14,329 nt of DNA from an uncultured Coriobacteriales bacterium (GCA_946892075.1 CAMPNZ010000036.1:1-14329), one strand, 5' to 3'. Shown: positions 5,975-13,385, counted from the stretch's first letter. Numbers and translations are program-made. Notes: generated by a model not told the origin, from the letters alone.

Positions 5975-6502
5975 ATGGCGCTTTATACACCATCCGTTGT
6001 GCCAAACGGCAAGGAAATTGCGGTTATCACCACGTCAAAAGGTACAATTCGCGTTCAGCTTGCGGGTAATGATGCCCCCATTCATGTTGGCAACTTTATC
6101 GAGCTTGCCGAAAAAGGCTTTTACGACAACTTGAAGTTCCACCGTTTTGTTCCGCATTTTGTGATTCAAGGCGGCGACCCTAACACCAAGCAATATAGTG
6201 CAGAAGAAGTGGCACGCATGGCAGATAATCCCTATTCGGGCCTTGGAACAGGTGGTCCTGGTTACTGCATCAAAGAGGAATATTCAACCAATCCGAACAA
6301 TTCTCACGAAGACGGTGCGCTTGCAATGGCGCGCTCACAAGACCCAAATTCAGCGGGTTCGCAATTTTATTTGTGCCTTGGACCTCAACATATGCTTGAT
6401 AGCGGATATACTGTGTTTGGTCAAACGATTGAAGGCAAAGATGTTATCGGTTTGCTGCGTGCAGGCGATGTTATTGAAAGCATAGAAATTCTTAACCGCT
6501 AA
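5975..6502 (+). CDS. Cyclophilin-type peptidyl-prolyl cis-trans isomerase, cytosolic
   Basis: This enzyme turns Xaa-Pro bonds between cis and trans and so speeds protein folding. The ATG at 5975 follows AAGGAG (5964-5969). The 175 residues have no signal peptide or membrane span. The cyclophilin core is plain: FHRFVPHFVIQGGDPN (55-70) with catalytic Arg57 and Gln65, GTGGPGYCIKEEY (91-103), then ALAMARSQDPNSAGSQFYL (115-133) and YTVFGQTIEGKDVI. The position of the cyclosporin-binding Trp of human CypA is His139 here, common in bacterial cyclophilins and suggesting weak drug binding. About 20 residues (70-90, with AEEVARMADNPYSG) are inserted before GTGGPGY relative to short bacterial forms. 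It has its own promoter and leader; the TPR gene follows 67 bases later and is probably cotranscribed. Confidence 0.95.
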   Translation: MALYTPSVVPNGKEIAVITTSKGTIRVQLAGNDAPIHVGNFIELAEKGFYDNLKFHRFVPHFVIQGGDPNTKQYSAEEVARMADNPYSGLGTGGPGYCIKEEYSTNPNNSHEDGALAMARSQDPNSAGSQFYLCLGPQHMLDSGYTVFGQTIEGKDVIGLLRAGDVIESIEILNR

Positions 6503-6569
6503 ACTGCGATGCGTGTTTTAAGTACAAGGTTACGTACACTATAAGGTACTGCGCAAAGATAGGGTAGGT

Positions 6570-7919
6570 ATGAATAAGGATTTATTTCATCAGGCAAATA
6601 TGATGGTCATGGCAGGTGACTTTGAAACAGCCTTGCGTCTGTATCAGGCAACGCTTTCCGACGATGAAAGCTTAGAGCCTGGTGATAAGGGGCTTTTGTA
6701 TCATCGCATTGGCAACTGCTACACCAAAATGAAGCGTTATGATGAAGCTATCGATTGGTACAGTCAAGCAAGTGCCGATACAAGCTACGATGAATGCGGT
6801 AGCTTGAACTACAACATCGGCATGGCTTATGCTGCGTCGCGCGATTATGCCAACGCTGTAAAGCACTTTGAAATTTCTATCTCAGATAGAAACTACAAAA
6901 AAGTATACAAAGCCCACCTTGCGCTTGGTAATGTTTTGCTGAAAATGGGTAAATCGGCCGAAGCGGGCGTGGAATTTCGTGAAGCGGCGCTTGATGAGGC
7001 GAATCCTGACCCAACAAAAGCGCTGTTAAACCTTGGGGTTTGCTTTATGGCACTCGATAGGCCTGCCGACGCTGTTGCCTCGTATGAAAGCGCGCTTCAG
7101 TTCGACATGAAGCAAAATGTTCGCAATAAGTTGTATGCAAGCTTGGGTCAGGCGTATGTGGCCTGCGGGCAAATGCAGAAAGCGGTTGAGTCGTTCGAGC
7201 AATCGATTGCCGATCGCACGTATTTTCTTTCGTCATCGGCAACGGTTGACTATCAGCGAGCCGTTGCAGCAGTATCGCAAGGAACTGCGGAAACAACGCA
7301 AGCAATTCCCTCGCTTGCAAACGACACGTCGGGCCTTGATGTGTCGGTAAGCACTACCGATGCTCCAGGCACTCACCAAGACGACCAAAAAGCGGCTGAT
7401 GACGACACCTATTATTACGCTGACGCTTACGATAACGCTCCTTATGGCGATAGTGAAGATCGCTTCTTTAACGCTACCGACGAAGAGCTTGAGCGCTGGT
7501 CGCGCGGCGTTGTGAAGCAAGATCGTAAACGACGTGGCGTTGGCTTGAAAATTCTTATTGCATTTATGGTGGTAATTTTGCTTGCACTTGCAGGCGGCGT
7601 TGTGCTGTATCTGCAAGGGTATGGCTATCCAACGCAGCAGCAAACGGTTGAAAAACTGTTTAGCGATCCTGCTTCAAGCGATACACAGGTGTTTCATCCC
7701 CGCGTAAAAGAAGCTGACATCAAGAACATGAAGTCGCTGATTGCGCCGAACTCGAAGGTGAACATCGACAAAGTGGCTGCTGGCGCTTCTGCTTCAAAAG
7801 TATTCGTAACAGCAAACGAAGGAGAAAACGGAGCTATCCGCTATCAAATTACGCTTGCGCGCGATCTTTTGGGTTGGAAAATTACCAATGTAGAATTATA
7901 CTTTGCAAGCCGTAATTAG
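6570..7919 (+). CDS. TPR-repeat protein with a single membrane span and an extracytoplasmic C-terminal domain
   Basis: The function is not known to me. The 449 residues fall into four parts. Residues 1-235 are tandem tetratricopeptide repeats, with the small/large residue pattern repeated as in ALRLYQATLSDD, YHRIGNCYTKMKRYDEAIDWY, NIGMAYAASRDYANAVKHF and LGQAYVACGQMQKAVESFEQS. Residues 240-310 are Asp/Glu/Tyr-rich and probably disordered. A basic patch KQDRKRRG (317-324) precedes one hydrophobic span (325-348). Residues 350-449 form a small outside domain with alternating beta-like stretches. The basic patch puts the TPR part in the cytosol. TPR arrays bind partner proteins, so this looks like a scaffold or sensor joining a cytosolic complex to the envelope. 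AGGG (6561-6564) lies 5 bases before the ATG. It follows the cyclophilin gene with no terminator. Confidence 0.75.
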   Translation: MNKDLFHQANMMVMAGDFETALRLYQATLSDDESLEPGDKGLLYHRIGNCYTKMKRYDEAIDWYSQASADTSYDECGSLNYNIGMAYAASRDYANAVKHFEISISDRNYKKVYKAHLALGNVLLKMGKSAEAGVEFREAALDEANPDPTKALLNLGVCFMALDRPADAVASYESALQFDMKQNVRNKLYASLGQAYVACGQMQKAVESFEQSIADRTYFLSSSATVDYQRAVAAVSQGTAETTQAIPSLANDTSGLDVSVSTTDAPGTHQDDQKAADDDTYYYADAYDNAPYGDSEDRFFNATDEELERWSRGVVKQDRKRRGVGLKILIAFMVVILLALAGGVVLYLQGYGYPTQQQTVEKLFSDPASSDTQVFHPRVKEADIKNMKSLIAPNSKVNIDKVAAGASASKVFVTANEGENGAIRYQITLARDLLGWKITNVELYFASRN

Positions 7920-8115
7920 TTACTGTGGTAATGGCGCTTATCATAATGCGTGTCGTAACCACAAAAAAGATAGCACAAGCAGTTATCATAGTAACAATCG
8001 TTACAGCAGCAGGTAAGCAAAGTGCTTCGTGCACAATCCATGCAGCATGAAGCCTGCGCACAGAAAAGCAGTGCATATGACAAGCAACGTATATGCACAT
8101 AAGGGTACACAAACA
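7920..8115 (+). other. Spacer before ndk with a perfect inverted repeat near the ribosome site
   Basis: This 196-base stretch has no convincing gene. GTGCATAT (8071-8078) and ATATGCAC (8091-8098) are perfect 8-base arms with a 12-base loop, ending 18 bases before the ndk ribosome site, so the hairpin should lie in the ndk leader. Smaller inverted pairs are TTAC/GTAA around TGTG at 7920-7931 and GTAAC/GTTAC at 7991-8004. TTATCATA occurs twice (7938 and 7983). No clear terminator or consensus promoter is visible, although one is expected for a separate ndk unit. Confidence 0.4.
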
Positions 8116-8127
8116 GAAGGAGTTGTA

Positions 8128-8532
8128 ATGGCAATTCAAAAAACGTATACCATGATTAAGCCTGATGGCGTTCGCAATGGTCACGTAGGAGCAATCATTA
8201 AGCGCTTCGAGCGCGCCGGTTTGAAAATCGAGCGTCTTGAAATGGGTATGGTAAGCCAGGAACAAGCTGCTGCCAATTATGCAGAACACAAAGATAAGCC
8301 GTTCTACGAGGGCTTAGTAGCTTATATTACCTCGGGCCCTGTTGTGAAAATGGTGCTTTCAGGTGAAGGCGCTGTTGCCAAAGTGCGCACTTTGATGGGT
8401 GCAACGAATCCGGCCGATGCTGCTCCGGGAACCATTCGTGGCGATTTCGGCCTGGTTATGGACGAGAACGTGATTCATGGTTCTGATAGCGAAGCATCAG
8501 CCGAGCGCGAGATTGGCATCTTTTTCGCGTAA
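8128..8532 (+). CDS. ndk: Nucleoside diphosphate kinase
   Basis: The enzyme passes the terminal phosphate of ATP to other nucleoside diphosphates through a phospho-histidine, balancing NTP and dNTP pools in the cytosol. The start at 8128 has AGAAGGAG (8115-8122) 5 bases upstream and gives 134 residues, the standard bacterial length; an in-frame ATG at 8029 would add 33 residues with no homology. Motifs are complete: TMIKPDGV with Lys11, RTLMGATNPADAAPGTIRGDFG (87-108) and VIHGSDSEASAEREIGIFF, in which His117 is the phosphorylated residue. It stands alone between the TPR gene and the mre operon, with a hairpin in its leader and a terminator-like hairpin 100 bases downstream. Confidence 0.97.
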   Translation: MAIQKTYTMIKPDGVRNGHVGAIIKRFERAGLKIERLEMGMVSQEQAAANYAEHKDKPFYEGLVAYITSGPVVKMVLSGEGAVAKVRTLMGATNPADAAPGTIRGDFGLVMDENVIHGSDSEASAEREIGIFFA

Positions 8533-8543
8533 GCTTGAGGGGC

Positions 8544-8622
8544 ACGTGTTCGGGTACGTGGTCAACAACGCGCGCACGTTTGAACGCGCATCTCGTGCGC
8601 AGCGAACACGTTCACGCGTTCA
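8544..8622 (+). repeat. Cluster of overlapping perfect inverted repeats downstream of ndk
   Basis: Three perfect pairs overlap. ACGTGTTCG (8544-8552) pairs with CGAACACGT (8603-8611). Nested in it, GCGCACG (8572-8578) pairs with CGTGCGC (8594-8600). TGAACGCG (8581-8588) pairs with CGCGTTCA (8615-8622). The third pair crosses the other two and cannot form with them except as a pseudoknot. The first two nest into one long structure with 2 bases between their right arms. Confidence 0.5.
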
Positions 8623-8635
8623 CATTGAGTGGCAT

Positions 8636-8658
8636 AGGGCGCCGCACGTGCGCCTTTT
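8636..8658 (+). terminator. Probable terminator of ndk
   Basis: GGCGC (8638-8642) and GCGCC (8650-8654) form a G+C-rich stem with a 7-base loop, extendable by one G-U and one A-U pair, followed by TTTT (8655-8658). The stem is short and the T-run brief, so some readthrough into mreB is likely. Confidence 0.5.
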
Positions 8659-8660
8659 AA

Positions 8661-8681
8661 CTTGTTTCTTACTGAAACAAG
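8661..8681. promoter_or_regulatory. Perfect 8-base inverted repeat in the mreB upstream region
   Basis: CTTGTTTC (8661-8668) and GAAACAAG (8674-8681) are perfect arms around TTACT. It directly follows the ndk terminator but has no T-run after it. It could be an operator or a leader hairpin. I find no consensus promoter between here and mreB. Confidence 0.4.
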
Positions 8682-8708
8682 CACGTGCAACAGGCAAGTA
8701 GGAAGGGT

Positions 8709-8732
8709 TGCAAGCGCAAAAGTGCGCTTGCA
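8709..8732 (+). promoter_or_regulatory. Perfect 10-base-pair hairpin in the mreB leader
   Basis: TGCAAGCGCA (8709-8718) and TGCGCTTGCA (8723-8732) are perfect arms with the 4-base loop AAAG. The stem ends 15 bases before the AAGGGG ribosome site (8748-8753) and 30 bases before the mreB ATG. A fold this stable this close to the start may set mreB translation or protect the 5' end of a processed message. Confidence 0.5.
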
Positions 8733-8762
8733 CGCCAGAAGAGAAGCAAGGGGCTCGCATTC

Positions 8763-9818
8763 ATGTCTTTCTTAGACTTTTTTGCAGGGTTAACAGGACG
8801 CATGAGCGCAGATATGGCAATCGATTTGGGTACTGCCAATACTCTTATTGCCATTTCAGGCGAAGGCATCGTTATTAACGAGCCTTCGGTAGTTGCTATT
8901 GAACGCCACACAAACCGCGTGCTTGCTGTTGGTCATGAAGCAAAAAACATGATCAACCACACCCCCGACGCCTTCTCTGCCGAACACCCCTTAAAAGATG
9001 GCGTTATTGCCGACTATGACATTACCGAAGCTATGATTTCCGCCTTTATCAACAAAGCAGCGCCGCGCAAATACCCGTGGCAAACGAAGCCGCGCATCGT
9101 GGTGTGCATTCCATGCGGTGCAACGTCGGTTGAAAAGCGCGCCGTGTTCGAGTCGACCATTCAAGCAGGCGCACGTCAGGCGTTTCTTATTGAGGAACCG
9201 ATGGCAGCAGCTATGGGCGCCGATTTGCCTGTTACCGAGCCTACCGGTTCGATGGTTGTTGACATCGGCGGCGGTACAACGGAAGTTGCTGTTATTTCGT
9301 TGGGAGGCATTGTTACGTCGTCGTCGCTGCGCTTAGCTGGCAATCGCATGGACGAGGCCATTTCCATGCATTTGCGCGACTTGCTGGGCATTAAAATTGG
9401 CGAACGCACTGCTGAAGTTATCAAAATCAAAATTGGCTCTATCTTGCCGTTTGAAGATGGCCACGAGCGCGACATGATTATTTCGGGTCAAGACGTGCTT
9501 ACTGAACAACCAAAAGAAGTAACCATTCAGTCGGAAGACGTTCGTTCGGCTCTTGTGCAGCCCTGCGAAGAGATGGTGTTAAGCATCAAAGAAACGTTCA
9601 AGAAAACGAACCCCGACCTTGCAAGCGATATTATCCAAAACGGAATTTTGCTTACGGGCGGCGGCGGATTGCTATCAGGGCTCGATCGCTATCTTACCGA
9701 CAAGCTTGAAATCCCCGTTTGGACAAGTGAAACGGCTCTTACGAATGTGGTAACGGGCTGCATGAAAGTGCTCGACACGCCCAGCGCGCTGCATCAAACG
9801 CTTATGAGGGCACGCTAG
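8763..9818 (+). CDS. mreB: Rod shape-determining protein MreB (bacterial actin)
   Basis: MreB is an ATP-binding actin-like protein that forms filaments under the membrane and guides the lateral wall machinery. The start at 8763 has AAGGGG (8748-8753) 9 bases upstream. An in-frame GTG at 8685 would add 26 Lys/Arg-rich residues encoded by the leader hairpin and is rejected. The 351 residues begin MSFLDFFAGL and show the actin-fold signatures: phosphate-1 loop DLGTANT (21-27), LIEEPMAAAMG with catalytic Glu145, phosphate-2 loop DIGGGTTEV (167-175), GNRMDEAI (193-200) and adenosine loop LTGGGGLLSGLD (297-308). Length and motifs are normal. It is the first gene of the mreB-mreC-mreD-mrdA-rodA operon; its stop overlaps the mreC ribosome site. 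Confidence 0.97.
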   Translation: MSFLDFFAGLTGRMSADMAIDLGTANTLIAISGEGIVINEPSVVAIERHTNRVLAVGHEAKNMINHTPDAFSAEHPLKDGVIADYDITEAMISAFINKAAPRKYPWQTKPRIVVCIPCGATSVEKRAVFESTIQAGARQAFLIEEPMAAAMGADLPVTEPTGSMVVDIGGGTTEVAVISLGGIVTSSSLRLAGNRMDEAISMHLRDLLGIKIGERTAEVIKIKIGSILPFEDGHERDMIISGQDVLTEQPKEVTIQSEDVRSALVQPCEEMVLSIKETFKKTNPDLASDIIQNGILLTGGGGLLSGLDRYLTDKLEIPVWTSETALTNVVTGCMKVLDTPSALHQTLMRAR

Positions 9819-9828
9819 GGGCTTGCCT

Positions 9829-10668
9829 ATGTCCCTGTATCAATCGTTTCAAAAGAATAGGAAAGCTGCACCGCTTGCATTTCTTGCGGCTTTGCTGGTG
9901 TCGTTGGCGCTGTGTTTTGCATATGCCTTTGAAGGCGAACACGGTGCACTTCACAGCATACAAAATGCCGTCAGTTTAGGCGCTGTGCCTGCTAAACGCG
10001 TTGGCGGCGCATTTGGATCGGCGCTCGATGCCACAAGCGCGCGCCTTGACGATTCGCAAGCCAATCCTGAAACGCTCTCGCGCTTGCGCGAACAAAACGC
10101 TCACCTGCGCAATCTTGTGGTACAAGGCGAAGAGTACCGCCAGGAAATCATTCGCTTGCGTTCCTTGTTGTCGATGAAAGAAGCCGCGAAGCTATCGGGC
10201 ATTGCTGCGCGCATTACCGACAAGTCGCTTTCTGGTTGGGAGCGCAGTTTTACGATTAACGTGGGAAGCGCGGAAGGCATTTCCCCTGGTATGGCGGTTA
10301 TGGGGCCTTCGTGTGTTGTGGGGCAAGTGTCGGCGGTAAATGCGCACACCGCCCAGGTTCGCCTTTTGCAGGACAGCACGTCGGGCGCTGCGGTTATGAT
10401 ACAGGCCACGCGCGTTCAAGGCATGGTGCAAGGTTCCCTTGAAGGCCTTATTTACTTGCACAATCTTACGGGCGATCAGGCGCCTCAGGCGGGCGACAGC
10501 GTCATTACGTCGGGCGTGGGAGGCTCGTTTCCCAAGGGCTTGTTAGTTGGCAACGTAACACCCTCGCACAGCGCGCAGCGCAACGCCGACGAGCGCTACC
10601 TTATTACGCAGCCCGATAATATTGCCCAGTTAGAAGAGGTGTTTGTCATTAAGGAATACGGCGCATGA
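9829..10668 (+). CDS. mreC: Rod shape-determining protein MreC
   Basis: MreC is a bitopic membrane protein whose outside domain binds and activates PBP2 and joins the elongasome to MreB and MreD. The ATG at 9829 is chosen because AGGGG (9817-9821), overlapping the mreB stop, lies 7 bases before it; a TTG two codons upstream would be too close. The 279 residues show a basic N-terminus, one membrane span (about 14-33), a coiled-coil stretch (about 80-118, LSRLREQNAHLRNLV and EEYRQEIIRLRSLLSMKEA) and the beta-rich MreC domain (about 120-275) with INVGSAEGISPGMAV and VITSGVGGSFPKGLLVGNV, both hallmark segments. The stop overlaps the mreD start by 4 bases (ATGA), so the two are translationally coupled. 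Confidence 0.95.
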   Translation: MSLYQSFQKNRKAAPLAFLAALLVSLALCFAYAFEGEHGALHSIQNAVSLGAVPAKRVGGAFGSALDATSARLDDSQANPETLSRLREQNAHLRNLVVQGEEYRQEIIRLRSLLSMKEAAKLSGIAARITDKSLSGWERSFTINVGSAEGISPGMAVMGPSCVVGQVSAVNAHTAQVRLLQDSTSGAAVMIQATRVQGMVQGSLEGLIYLHNLTGDQAPQAGDSVITSGVGGSFPKGLLVGNVTPSHSAQRNADERYLITQPDNIAQLEEVFVIKEYGA

Positions 10669-11195
10669 ACACAGATCGACAAACAAAAAACGCCCTCATC
10701 ATTGTGATACTTGCCTTTGTGCTGCAATTTCTTATTGCGCCTTGGGCTCACATCGATTTGGGAACAGCGCACTTTTTGGTCATACTGGCGCTTCCGTTTA
10801 TTATGCTTACCAGCTCGGTTACGCGCCTTGCGCTGCCGTTTTTTGCTGGCTTGCTGTTTAACTTGCTGTTCGGCGGCGTGGTAGGTTCGTTCTCGTTGGT
10901 GTTTACGCTGTTCAGCGTGCTGATTGCGCGCATTGTCGACACGCTTGATGCCCACGTGCCCCTTACCGCTTGTATTGCTCTTGCGCTGGGAACCTTTCTT
11001 ATTGAGTTTTTCCTTGGACTTATTCAGTACATGGTGCTTCGTTCAAGCGATTTTTCACAAGCGTTTTTGCATATCATTCTTCCGTCGTGGGGTATCAATT
11101 TTGTGTTAGCGCTGGTAGCGTACTTTATTTTGGCGCGCATCCTGAGCCATCGCAACGCTCAAAAAACACCTTCAAGTGTTGTAAATGTAAGGTAG
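10665..11195 (+). CDS. mreD: Rod shape-determining protein MreD
   Basis: MreD is a small multi-span membrane protein that binds MreC in the elongasome. The 176 residues are almost all hydrophobic, with about five spans near 9-29, 36-52, 57-85, 98-119 and 138-161, and short polar ends. Sequence identity of MreD is always low, so the call rests on the size, the topology and the place between mreC (4-base ATGA overlap) and mrdA (3-base gap). The segment FNLLFGGVVGSFSLVFTL around 65-82 fits the Gly-rich helix seen in other MreD proteins. Confidence 0.88.
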   Translation: MNTDRQTKNALIIVILAFVLQFLIAPWAHIDLGTAHFLVILALPFIMLTSSVTRLALPFFAGLLFNLLFGGVVGSFSLVFTLFSVLIARIVDTLDAHVPLTACIALALGTFLIEFFLGLIQYMVLRSSDFSQAFLHIILPSWGINFVLALVAYFILARILSHRNAQKTPSSVVNVR

Positions 11196-11198
11196 CTT

Positions 11199-13376
11199 AT
11201 GAGCATTCTGTTGCGTTCAATTATTATTACGCTTGTTGTAATTTTTTTGCTGGCATCTGCGGTTATAGTTGTGTTTATGCTGCGCCGTTCGCGCGAAAAG
11301 GCGCGTGGTTTGCTTGTGAAGAAAAGCTCTGCAACGCAGAATTCCATTACGAATTTAGAGCCGCGCCGCAAGCCGAACGCGATTGCGGCATCTCCCGAGC
11401 GCGATCACGTAAAGCGTGACAGCTTCGCATCATCGGCCGAGCAGCAAAGTTCGAGGAAGCGCCTTGGCGTTCTTGCGGCTTTTGGAACAGGCGTTTTGGC
11501 GCTGCTAGCCTCGAAGCTTTACTTTCTGCAAATTGTAACGCGCGACGATTTACAAAGCGCCGCCGAGCGCAATAAGTACAAAACTATCTCCACGCCTGCA
11601 CCGCGCGGCTTAATTTACGACGCTGATGGTGTGGTGTTGGTGAACAATAGAGCAGTATCAGTAGTGCTTGCAGATGCTTCGGTGCTGAAAAGCGCTGATA
11701 TTGTTAAGCGGTTGTCAGTGGTGCTGGGTATTCCACTTGCGGTGGTGCGACGTCGCATTGCTGATACATCCACAGGAGCGCAGGGAAAACGTGTTGTCGC
11801 TTCCGATATTAGCTTTCCGCAAGAAGCTTACATTCGTGAACATATTGATGCTTTTGGGGGCATTTCTATTGAAAAGCGAACAATACGCTCGTATCCGTAT
11901 AAAGCACTGGCAGCACATGTGCTTGGCTATACGGGTAAAGTGTCGCAGGAAGACTTGAAAACTGTTGCTCATAATAGACATGTTGAGCTGGGTGATGACG
12001 TTGGCAAAAATGGCGTCGAATACACCTACGATCAGATTCTTGCAGGCGAACACGGCCGCAGACGAGTAATTGCTGACACGAATGGTACCGTAGTTGGCGT
12101 AGTAAGTGATACAGCGCCTGTTCAGGGAAGCGATTTGTATCTTACGATTAAAGCGCCTCTGCAATATGTTGCCGATGCAGCTCTTGCGCAAACTATCGCA
12201 CCACGCGGTGTTATCGGTGAAGGTCATGGTGTTGCTGGCGCTGTTGTTCTACTTGATATGGTTGATGGCGGTATTGTGGCTCTCTCAAGTTATCCTACGT
12301 ATAATCCTGAAACTTTTATCGGCGGCATTTCACGTGAAGTATGGGATGTCTATTCGTCTCAAACGTCGCATTATCCTTTGTTGAACAGAGCTGTTTCGGG
12401 AACGTATCCTGCTGCATCGACGTTTAAAACCTTTACGGGTTTGGCGGGCTTGAAATATGGACTTGCTGATTTTCATAAAACATGGAACTGTACTGGTGCG
12501 TGGGATGGTTTTCACTCAGGCAATGTACAACACTGTTGGTTGCGGACAGGGCATGGTTATATTGGGCTTCGTCGCGGGATTATACAATCGTGTGACGTGG
12601 TGTTTTATGAAATCGCGCTCAGTTTCTTTTATGCGGGACACTCGCGCGGTGGCTCGTTGAGTGATGAAGCGCTTCAAGAGGAAATTGGTCGTTACAATTT
12701 TGGGAAGAAAACAGGTATCGATCTGCCTGCTGAAGAAATTGGCCGCATTCCAACACCGGAATGGAAGCGCAAACATTGGCGTGACGTTCCTACTGAGGGC
12801 GTATGGCGTGGTGGCGATTTAACCAACATGGTAATCGGGCAGGGCGACGTTCTTATTACGCCTATTCAGCTAGCAGTTGCGTATGGTGCTGTTGCAACAG
12901 GTCATATTGTGCGTCCTCATGTTCTCAAGCAAGTGAAGAATGGTCGCGATGTTGCAGCTGTTTCAAAAGAGCTTGAAATTATTGACACGCCTGATGTAAA
13001 TGCTGAACACCTCGAAGGGATAAAAAGCGCTCTGAATGCTGTTGCGTCAGCAACACCGCTCTTGCGTACCGCGTATGTTAAAGAGGGTATAAATCCCGAC
13101 TCCATTGCATGTAAAACAGGAACGGCGCAGGTAAAAGGATCTAAGGACTTCGCTTGGATTGCATGTTACTATCCAAGTAATCATCCGCGTTACGTTTGTA
13201 CGGTTATTATTGAGCAGGGAGGCGGCGGCACGGCAACAGCTGGACCAGTCAGTGCTAAAATACTTTCTGCGCTTCAGAAATACGAGCACGGTAATTTGAA
13301 AGAAGTGGAAGCTATCGAGCCGTCATCAGGGCGCTCAGTAAAGCTTGCGAGCGTATCGGCCGCGCGCAACGATTAA
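11199..13376 (+). CDS. mrdA: Penicillin-binding protein 2 (elongasome peptidoglycan transpeptidase) with an extra N-terminal membrane span
   Basis: This class B PBP cross-links peptidoglycan in the lateral wall and pairs with RodA. The ATG at 11199 is 3 bases after mreD, with AAGG (11189-11192) inside the mreD end. The 725 residues contain the pedestal domain (about 130-300, PAPRGLIYDADGVVLVNN) and the transpeptidase domain (about 345-695). Catalytic motifs are complete: Ser407-Thr-Phe-Lys410, Ser464-Cys-Asp466 in the SxN place, and Lys639-Thr-Gly641. Cys431, Cys446, the GHGY segment and the SCD-xx-FY run fit the PBP2/SpoVD branch. Unusually, a first hydrophobic span (5-28) and a basic 60-residue loop (29-88, RRSREKARGLLVKK) precede the normal anchor (89-110). 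The positive loop predicts both ends outside, which keeps the catalytic domain correctly placed. Confidence 0.95.
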   Translation: MSILLRSIIITLVVIFLLASAVIVVFMLRRSREKARGLLVKKSSATQNSITNLEPRRKPNAIAASPERDHVKRDSFASSAEQQSSRKRLGVLAAFGTGVLALLASKLYFLQIVTRDDLQSAAERNKYKTISTPAPRGLIYDADGVVLVNNRAVSVVLADASVLKSADIVKRLSVVLGIPLAVVRRRIADTSTGAQGKRVVASDISFPQEAYIREHIDAFGGISIEKRTIRSYPYKALAAHVLGYTGKVSQEDLKTVAHNRHVELGDDVGKNGVEYTYDQILAGEHGRRRVIADTNGTVVGVVSDTAPVQGSDLYLTIKAPLQYVADAALAQTIAPRGVIGEGHGVAGAVVLLDMVDGGIVALSSYPTYNPETFIGGISREVWDVYSSQTSHYPLLNRAVSGTYPAASTFKTFTGLAGLKYGLADFHKTWNCTGAWDGFHSGNVQHCWLRTGHGYIGLRRGIIQSCDVVFYEIALSFFYAGHSRGGSLSDEALQEEIGRYNFGKKTGIDLPAEEIGRIPTPEWKRKHWRDVPTEGVWRGGDLTNMVIGQGDVLITPIQLAVAYGAVATGHIVRPHVLKQVKNGRDVAAVSKELEIIDTPDVNAEHLEGIKSALNAVASATPLLRTAYVKEGINPDSIACKTGTAQVKGSKDFAWIACYYPSNHPRYVCTVIIEQGGGGTATAGPVSAKILSALQKYEHGNLKEVEAIEPSSGRSVKLASVSAARND

Positions 13377-13385
13377 GGATGATAT

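Noticed and set aside
6517..6545. TATAAG at 6540 as a promoter for the TPR gene
   Set aside because: No acceptable -35 lies 16-18 bases upstream, and cotranscription with the cyclophilin gene is simpler.
8029..8127. N-terminally extended ndk from the ATG at 8029
   Set aside because: The extension includes the leader hairpin and ribosome site, and the protein from 8128 has the standard length.
8685..8762. N-terminally extended mreB from the GTG at 8685
   Set aside because: The added Lys/Arg-rich residues come from the hairpin sequence, and the start at 8763 gives the usual MreB N-terminus with a ribosome site.
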